DNA of 64,000 nt, taken from Annulohypoxylon bovei var. microspora. Its lineage: Eukaryota; Ascomycota; Sordariomycetes; Xylariales; Hypoxylaceae. The stretch's first letter is position 1, and the number at the start of each line of letters is the position of its first letter. The notes beneath the pieces are model-generated. The model was not told the DNA's origin. It ran no database searches and worked only from the letters and a program-made list of their open reading frames with translations. A program made the position numbers and the translations under genes. Location of the stretch: the NCBI GenBank assembly GCA_022836615.1, contig MU405253.1:186001-250000 (forward strand), in the 5' to 3' direction. This document shows, one piece after another, positions 57,935 to 64,000 of this stretch.

Positions 57935-58798
57935 GGGCACCTGGGTAATGGTGGTGGTTACTATTCCTCTTACGATCCCCCCCCTTCCCGTATATAACTC
58001 GTATGTGTGCATTTACGGCGATACCATTGGTTGTTGGCGTTCGGTAGAGGTAAAACAAGGAACCGGTATATGATTGGGGGTTTCACTATTTCACGACGGG
58101 ACGTGTAAGCCTTACGGGCAGACAATTAGGACTGGCCGCCGAGGACGGCCGCGGCATTAGCTCTCTCGCGACTATCTTACAATTCATCACTGCTTGAGAA
58201 TACATCAAGCAAAAGTTATTGCTGCTGCTGTCCTACATGCCAAAGCTCGTTGACTCGTTGCTTTTTTGTCCACGTAATGCCTCCCTCTTCTGACAAAACA
58301 TCCCGGTCAGTAGGCATTTAATTATTTCGTAATCTCTTACCTCCGACCTTACCTGGGAAAAACAAAATATTCGCCTTTTATTGCATGCGACTTAGCTAGA
58401 CCTCGCGATTATTCCCTACGGTCATTATAGAGTACATGTAAGGGCGTTAAAGAGAAAACAGCGTTACCTCTCCGATTCTGGTAGCGATAGGGGTTATGAC
58501 GATTCGAAAGACAAAATGGGCATTAGACGTCAACCAACAGTGAGCAAGGGAAACTAGATTCCCATCTCGGCAAGGCTGCTCAAAGTGTTGGCATCCCGTT
58601 TACCTTTTGAATGATCGCCGGGTAGTTTGGGAGTAGCTGTTGTCCATCCAGTAGCTTTCAAAATGATCTTACCCTTGCTTACCCTTGTTGTCGAAAGGTA
58701 GAAGGAAAAGTCGGGATAGTGACGTGTAGAAGTATACGGAAGACAGGAGATACCCACCAAGACAAAACGACTCGTCTCGATAAGAAAGTCGGCTCGGC
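57935..58798. other. Convergent 3' spacer between mrt4 and the U1-70K gene
   Basis: About 860 bp, with no gene seen. The minus-strand open frame that enters it from 59466 is an out-of-frame shadow of the Gly/Arg-rich U1-70K exon. Confidence 0.5.
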
Positions 58799-60305
58799 TT
58801 AGTATCGTCGTAGCTTGCGCGGATCTTCGTAGCTGCCTTCGAAGCCCCGTTTTCGGCTCTCGTCCTCTCTCGACCTGTCAAAGTCCCGATACTCTCGTCC
58901 GCCACGAACCGGCTCGAAGTTGGCGCCGCTCCGACGATCGCGGTCACCGAATCTACCTCCGTCGCGATTTCCGCCTGATCTATCATCAAATGAGCGACTG
59001 CCGTTGCGCGACTCATACCCACCACCCCCTGATCCACCCCGGTCACGGTCGCCTCCACTAAACCCACGACGACTGCCCCCACCCCAGTTCGGACCAGCCG
59101 GAGCGTTGGGAGGCGGGTTATAACCGTTCTGCGGACCGAAGCCGCGATCACGAGGGGGACCGAGGTCTCCGCCGCCGCTGCCACCACCACCACCACCAGC
59201 TCCGCCTCGGAAGCCGCGTTCGCGACCACCCATGAAACCTCCTCTTCCACGTCCTTGGAAACCTCCGCGGAAACCGTCACGACCACCACCAAAACCACCA
59301 CCTCCACCGAATCCAGGCCCTCTAGGCTGAGGAGGTGCGGCCTTGGAGTATCCTCGGCCACCCAGACCACCACCGAATCGACGAGGTTTCCAGCCCTTAA
59401 CTGTTCGACCTCTCTCAACGTCGACCTTGATTCGGCGATCCCTAATTCGGATACCATCGCAACCATCTAGAGCAGCTAGTCACACGTGCGCATCAACGCG
59501 CATTTGTCAGTAAAGCCTTACCAATATTTCATACCTCATCTCGACAGAAATAGGGAAGGATACAGGGAGGAGGAGGGGGGAGATCGGCATGCTTGAGGGC
59601 CAGATCTCGTGTGAGAGACATGGGCGAAGCAGATCCTAGGGTTCGAGATGGATAATCTGGGAAAAAATCAATGGCAGCATTACCTCTCATGTCTTTCTCA
59701 CGTTCAAAAACAACAAAAGCATATCCTCGATGGGCCTTCTTTTTCTTGTTCGGCCTCTCGTTTGCATGTGTATCAGTAACGATACGGATCTAGAGAAGTG
59801 TTAGCATAAGACGTAACAAGGCGGAAACGTAAAATATATCACGTACGCGTTCGACAGGACCAAAGCGCCCAAATTCCTTCTCAAGGTCATGCTCGTTAGC
59901 ATCATAGCTGAGACGGGCGACGATCAAGGTCTTGAAGGGATCGCCGCGAATGTTAGGGTCCTCGTTAGGTTTGTCTATTTAAATAAGAAAATCAGTACTA
60001 TATTTAAAAGATTGATGAAGTAGAGATGTAGATGATGACGAACAGTTTAATGGTCCCTCGGTGAGCGTCTTCTCTTGTTGAAGCTTCTTCTCCAGCTTCT
60101 TCCTGTCGCGCATTTGCAACCAGCTCTCGGTAGGTTGATATCCATCGTTGTCCTTGTAGGCGGAGAGGACAGGAAGATATCCAGAAAGACCAGAGATTAC
60201 ATGAGTCTTTCGCTGCTCGGAAGGGAAGTCCGGCGCAGGTACCCATCGCAAAGGTGGTCGCGGCGCGAAGAGCGCGAGCAAATTCGGAGGTAGCTTGTCC
60301 GTCAT
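58799..60305 (-). CDS. snp1: U1 snRNP 70-kDa protein (U1-70K/Snp1)
   Basis: Spliceosomal protein that binds stem-loop I of U1 snRNA. It has four exons (60305-60044, 59974-59847, 59789-59684, 59475-58799) and 390 aa. The N-terminus (MTDKLPPNLLALFAPRPPLRWVP) is the U1snRNP70 N-terminal region. The RRM follows: KTLIVARLSY (RNP2), GRFGPVERIRIV, and GYAFVVFER (RNP1). The family hallmark DVERGRTVKGWKPRRFGGGLGG comes next. The C-terminal half is Gly/Arg-rich (RGG, GGRDGFRGG) with RD/RE/RS dipeptides and ends RKLRRY. Intron 1 uses an unusual GTTCGT donor, which the protein alignment demands (GPLN-Y-KPNEDPNIRGDP). Intron 3 is long (208 nt) with an in-frame extension and a second donor, described under findings. 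Confidence 0.95.
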
Positions 60306-60825
60306 GATCGCGTATTGCTATGTAGAAGGGATACAAGAGAAGGATTTAATTACAAGAGAGAGAAAAATTAATGTAGACGGGCGAGTGTGAGATAACGGTG
60401 AAACAAAGAACGACTCGAAGGTGGACGAGGAAATTTCATTGATGGGTGGATGAAAGAAAAGAAGGGCGATGATGTTTCGCGTCGATTTTGGATTTTGGGG
60501 TTGGGAGAAGAGAGAGTAGAGGAAATTGCTTGAAAGCTTTCCCATGAATGCTCCTGCTCCTGCTCCATATAATTTTTTTATTTGACCCGGTAAAACTACC
60601 CGTATACATACTACCTAGGCAAATACTTAGGTACATTTATGTTAGAATGAACATTGAAGTGGGTCTGAACCTGCCAACTTACATAACACGCATAGCATCT
60701 AACTACCTAGTTAGGTAGTTAACCGATTTAGAACCGAGCAGTAACAATATTCGATTCCTACTCCCAAAAAAAGATTCACGTTTGAGCATCGTCACTAAGT
60801 CAGTCAGTTCCAGAGGCGCAACAAA
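60306..60825. other. Divergent promoter between the U1-70K gene and the mL43 gene
   Basis: 520 bp without a gene. CCTAGGCAAATACTTAGGTAC-like motifs sit near 60614-60632 and a TTAGGTAGTTAA motif near 60711. Confidence 0.5.
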
Positions 60826-61395
60826 ATGGTAATCAGGGCATTAGAGAGGGTGTCCGTTGGACAGGTAACTCATAAACCATACACTTATAATTTTCATATC
60901 GTTACCAAACTGAAAAAAAAAAACGCTGACAAACAAAAAAAAAAACATCAGAACGGCATCGGCGCCTTCATTTTACAATGCAAGAAGATAGACGTCCACT
61001 ATTGCGACTATTCCGGAAGCTCTAGGGGAATGAAGTAAGAGAATAAAGCCATTCAAATTTTATTCCTTGAAGAATACGACCCTAACTATAAATCTCCTCG
61101 AAGCTCCTTCATTAAGTCCCAACTCTCCAAGTTCGCCTCCCGCCATCCCCAGATCGAGTTCACCTTAGCTCCTCGGCCACATAAACACCCCGTGGTCATT
61201 GGCCACTACATCAACGGCAAACAAAAGTCTATATGCGTCAAAAATATGGATTCGCTACAGATACTGAAGAAGGTGGAACTACTACGAGATGCAAGCGGGG
61301 AGAAGATCAAAAAGGTCAACAAGCCAATCACGAGTATCAACCAGAGTGTGAGGGGAGTCTGGAGTCCTTACCACGGTGACGGCATGCCAGTATAA
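60826..61395 (+). CDS. mrpl51: Mitochondrial large-subunit ribosomal protein mL43 (Mrpl51 in yeast)
   Basis: Nuclear-encoded component of the mitochondrial 54S/39S ribosomal subunit. It has three exons (60826-60864, 60952-61034, 61104-61395) and 137 aa. It reads MVIRALERVSVGQ, then NGIGAFILQCKKIDVHYCDYSGSSRGMN, then SFIKSQLSKFASRHPQIEFTLAPRPHKHPVVIGHYINGKQK. KNMDSLQILKKVELLRDASGEKIKK and VRGVWSPYHG close it. These blocks match fungal mL43 (thioredoxin-like L51/S25/CI-B8 fold). The 87-nt first intron has two A-runs. The third exon depends on a CTAAC branch site followed by CTCGAAG, and no canonical pyrimidine tract is present. Confidence 0.95.
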
Positions 61396-61727
61396 AGAGA
61401 CTGAGAAGATAAGGAGGAGATTACCAACCTTGCTTGTACAGCTACGAGCAAAATATATAACACGATTAAAGTCACATACCACAGGGCCAAGACATTGGAC
61501 CCGAAACAGCTTTTACGAAATGATCACGAAACAACTCTACATTCGACAACCTCGTTGATTACGGGTATATTTCCAGCTTCGGAAATGATAACTTTTTTCT
61601 TTCTTATGAATTGGTAGCAAGCAGAAGAAACCGTTACCTGGATCTTATAGCTCACGTTCAGACTTGGGCATCATGTCGTCTCTCTCGTTGACCGTGACTG
61701 CTTGCTGGTTTCCCTAGTTCGCCTCGA
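61396..61727. other. Convergent 3' spacer between the mL43 gene and tpi1
   Basis: About 330 bp. A short plus-strand frame (61376-61558) overlaps the end of the mL43 gene and looks incidental. Confidence 0.5.
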
Positions 61728-62746
61728 TTACGACGACTTGCTGTTAATGATATCCACAACTACATAATTTATTAGCCCGGTTCGATGGCACAAAGGTGGT
61801 CTATAATGACGATAGTAGGGTACTCACACGCAGGCTTAAGACTGGCACCGCCGACGAGGAAGCCGTCGATATCCTTCTCCTTGCTCAGGTCTTTGCAGTT
61901 CTTCTCGCTGACACTGCCACCGTACAGGATTCTGGTCTGGTCGGCAACGGTCTGACTCACTTCCTTAGCCAACCAAGCACGGATGGAGGCGTGGACCTCC
62001 TGAGCCTGCTGGGTAGTAGCAACCTTGCCAGTACCGATAGCCCAGATTGGCTCGTAGGCAATGACAATCTTGCTCCAGTCCGAAATCTGGGACTTAAGGG
62101 CCGCGAGTTGGGCAGTGATATGCTCGAGGGTCTTGCCAGCCTCTCGTTGCTCCAGGGACTCGCCGCAACACCAGATGACGCTAACGCCATTCTCAGTGGC
62201 ATACTTGGTCTTGGAAGCAACAACGGTATCGCTCTCGGCTAGGATGGTCCGTCGCTCGGAGTGGCCGAGGATGACCCAGTTGATTCCACTGTCCTTTAGC
62301 TGGGAGACCGAGATCTCACCAGTGAAGGCACCGTTAGGTTTGTCAAAGACATTCTGCGCGGCGACACCGATCTCCTTCTTGGCGTGTTCGCGGACGAGGA
62401 GGAGGTAGACGGCCGGTGGGGCTATGACAGTCTCTGGTGATACGAAGCAGATGTGAGTTGTTGAGGTAGGTCCGGCGAGAAAAACGCACAACAATAGGGA
62501 GGGAAGAGGAACGAGTCGGCTCACCAGTGTTGGGGTCTAGCTGAGCTTTGTTCAGGTTCTCGACAATTTCCGTGACGGACGAGATGGTCCCGTTCCTAAA
62601 CAAGTGACAAATTCGTATCAGCTTCTAATATCGAGCGCTTTCGAGCTTCGGTAACATAAGCATGTTACGATGGTTGGTTATATAGCTGTATGTGTACGGG
62701 GGTCCTACATCTTGAAGTTGCCGCCGACGAAGAACTTGCGTGCCAT
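61728..62746 (-). CDS. tpi1: Triosephosphate isomerase
   Basis: Glycolytic TIM-barrel enzyme that interconverts dihydroxyacetone phosphate and glyceraldehyde 3-phosphate. It has four exons (62746-62709, 62595-62525, 62433-61828, 61759-61728) and 248 aa, exactly the usual size. The N-terminus reads MARKFFVGGNFKMNG with substrate-binding Asn10 and Lys12. GHSERR gives the catalytic His94, AYEPIWAIGTGK the catalytic Glu164, and LYGGSVSEKN and GFLVGGASLKPAF the phosphate-binding loops. The last 32-nt exon (FVDIINSKSS) is placed from the GTGAGT donor and a GCTAAT/TATGTAG acceptor, and it restores the family C-terminus. The frame otherwise runs into non-conserved residues to a stop at 61772. The first intron donor (GTAGGA) is weak, but the NFK-M-NG join is unambiguous. 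Confidence 0.97.
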
Positions 62747-63482
62747 GTTGGGCGATGGGTATGGCTATGGATACAGATACAAAGATAGAGATAACTGAAG
62801 CGTTACAAGCTGATGGGATATTTCAATTCGAGGTTGGATACGAATAAATAGGTTAAATACGAAGAGAGGAATAAGAAAATAACTCGGAAGGAGGAGGAGA
62901 AGCTTAGCAGTATCGATGCAAATCGAAAACGGATGATTTATTCGTTTGACAAGATCTGATAGGTCTAAGAGGTAGAAAACACAAGAAAGTATGTAGGTAG
63001 GTGGGTAGGTGGGGTCTAGACGCAGCTGGGATTGTGCCCCTCCGTCCACAGATGGTCTTAAAAAAAGCTAAAAACCCCGCTATATCGTCACCACGAAATC
63101 GCTCATCCGCACCTTATCAAGTATTTTATACTTATAGCCCCATATGTAATGCATTATTACGTCAGGTATAATATACTTAATTACGTCCCCAATACCTTTC
63201 CTTTTCACCTCGCATGTAGGTATATAACTCAACATTTTCTGGGAAAGTACACTTGTTACACGTATGTACAGTTCCTACATTGTATATGTTCATACATACA
63301 AAATGTATTCCATGTTAACTAACCTGGGACACACACTCTGAACCTTGGAGTGTAAAATTCAACCTTCTGAATACATCTTTTTTTTTTTTTTTTTTTTTTT
63401 CAAATGGTGCCAGAAAACAACATTGCTCATTGAACCAAAATGGATAGAGATGGAATCCTAACACCACAAAATCAACCGTGAC
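62747..63482. other. tpi1 promoter region and 3' end of the right-edge gene
   Basis: About 735 bp. The 300 bp upstream of tpi1 is purine-rich on the plus strand, that is CT-rich on the tpi1 strand, as in promoters of highly expressed fungal genes. A 20+ base T tract lies near 63379-63400. Confidence 0.55.
63379..63400. repeat. Homopolymer T tract, about 22 bases
   Basis: An uninterrupted run of T between the right-edge gene's stop codon and the tpi1 promoter. On the minus strand it is a poly(A) about 85 bp beyond the stop codon of the right-edge gene. Length may be inaccurate because homopolymers are hard to sequence. Confidence 0.8.
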
Positions 63483-64000
63483 TCAATAACGGAACCACCT
63501 GTTGCCTCTTTCCGGTAGACTGAGGTCGCTGTCGGAGCCATCCTCGACGTAGGGTTCTTGGTATTGTCTACTACCATGTCTTGAGTATGAGGGTCTATCG
63601 CGGTCAAAAGGATCGTCTCCCAAGACCGATCCATGCTGCAAGAGATATTCGAACTCTCTCCGTTGACGAGCATCTGCCCGACGGAGTACCGGTCCATAAT
63701 TGTCTTCGTCGTCAAGCGACAGGCGATTGAAACGGTTTATCTCCTCATCAAAGTTCCTCCGATGACGAGACGCTTCGGGGTCAGAAGTAGGCATACGCCT
63801 TCTATATGGAGGCATTGGTGACCTCGCCGCCGAGATGATCTGCGGTCTATACCGTGAGCGTCGGCCTTCACGATACCCTCGTTCCTGCGAAATCCGTGCC
63901 CCGTCTCGGCCATGACGCATGCCCTCGAGGTAAGCTTCGTCCCTGACCCTCTCAATGTCTATAGGGGGCACCATCGGGAGCGGGGGCGGGGGCGGGGGTG
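63483..64000 (-). CDS. C-terminal end of an arginine-rich protein, cut by the right window edge
   Basis: The reading frame is open from the edge to a stop at 63483, at least 172 residues. It begins with a proline-rich stretch (PPPPPLP) coded by CCG/CCC repeats. An arginine-rich, probably disordered segment follows (RVRDEAYLEGMRHGRDGARISQERGYREGRRSRYRP). Then comes a likely conserved short helix (EEINRFNRLSLDDED) and a charged tail with DGSDSDLSLPERGNRWFRY. I do not recognise the family. The composition recalls fungal proline- and RD-rich proteins. The true start lies outside the window, and the internal Met at 63974 need not be the start. Confidence 0.65.
   Translation of the reverse strand, partial: PPPPPPLPMVPPIDIERVRDEAYLEGMRHGRDGARISQERGYREGRRSRYRPQIISAARSPMPPYRRRMPTSDPEASRHRRNFDEEINRFNRLSLDDEDNYGPVLRRADARQRREFEYLLQHGSVLGDDPFDRDRPSYSRHGSRQYQEPYVEDGSDSDLSLPERGNRWFRY

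Noticed and set aside
57230..58012. 260-aa minus-strand frame opposite mrt4
   Set aside because: It is the reverse of a G+C-rich exon plus the CTCCCT repeat (RGRGRG end) and has no independent coding evidence.
58669..59466. 265-aa Val/Glu-rich minus-strand frame over U1-70K exon 4
   Set aside because: It is a frame-shifted reading of the Gly/Arg codons; the conserved VERGRTVKGWKPRR block is in the other frame.
59535..59656. A 122-nt cassette (poison) exon inside U1-70K intron 3
   Set aside because: The upstream intron would be only 27 nt, too short for this genome; an alternative donor with exon extension explains the same signals better.
61376..61558. 60-aa frame overlapping the end of the mL43 gene
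   Set aside because: It starts inside the mL43 coding region in another frame and has no motif.
1..64000. Secondary-metabolite cluster or virus-derived insertion
   Set aside because: No polyketide synthase, NRPS, terpene cyclase, P450 group or viral-like gene is present; the genes are mostly single housekeeping or signalling genes.
1..64000. tRNA, 5S rRNA or other structural RNA genes
   Set aside because: I scanned for GGTTCGAATCC-type B boxes and 5S-like blocks and found no convincing match. A covariance-model search would be needed to be sure.

Overview
The window is nuclear DNA of a filamentous ascomycete (Pezizomycotina, most likely Sordariomycetes). The evidence is short introns of about 48-210 nt with GTANGT donors and CTAAC/CTGAC-like branch sites, a three-domain trpC gene (glutamine amidotransferase, indole-glycerol-phosphate synthase and phosphoribosyl-anthranilate isomerase), a Zn2Cys6 regulator, and a Nup188 that resembles the Chaetomium protein as I remember it. 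Genes stand singly on both strands and there are no operons. I see 20 protein genes. Eighteen are complete and two run off the window edges. Exon junctions were placed by hand from splice signals, protein family conservation and reading-frame closure; every complete model closes to a multiple of three.

Left part (1-24.3 kb): the start of an S/T-rich protein gene cut by the left edge, a Zn2Cys6 regulator resembling Aro80, the YEATS protein Taf14, a Dal5-type MFS transporter, the MAPK adaptor Ste50, the serine palmitoyltransferase subunit Lcb2, acetoacetyl-CoA synthetase and an adenosine-deaminase-like enzyme. Spacers are often 1-2.3 kb.

Middle (24.3-44 kb): gene-poor. It holds a 277-bp MITE-like element with 40-bp perfect inverted termini, minisatellites, and many short palindromes built on TAGGTACCTA. 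The genes here are the heterotrimeric G-protein beta subunit and, as the next gene 4.5 kb downstream, a phosducin-like protein of the type that chaperones G-beta. An orphan 647-aa single-pass membrane protein and the Ran-binding protein RanBP1/Yrb1 follow.

Right part (44-64 kb): a denser housekeeping block with a DUF4211 nuclear protein, trpC, Nup188 (divergent from trpC), Tim9, Mrt4, U1-70K, mitochondrial ribosomal protein mL43, triosephosphate isomerase, and the C-terminal end of an arginine-rich protein cut by the right edge.

There is no secondary-metabolite cluster, CRISPR array, tRNA or rRNA that I can recognise. The most interesting leads are the G-beta/phosducin neighbourhood, a possible frame-shifting alternative donor in U1-70K, the MITE-like element, the palindrome family confined to spacers, the orphan membrane protein, and possible cross-pathway-control sites in front of trpC.
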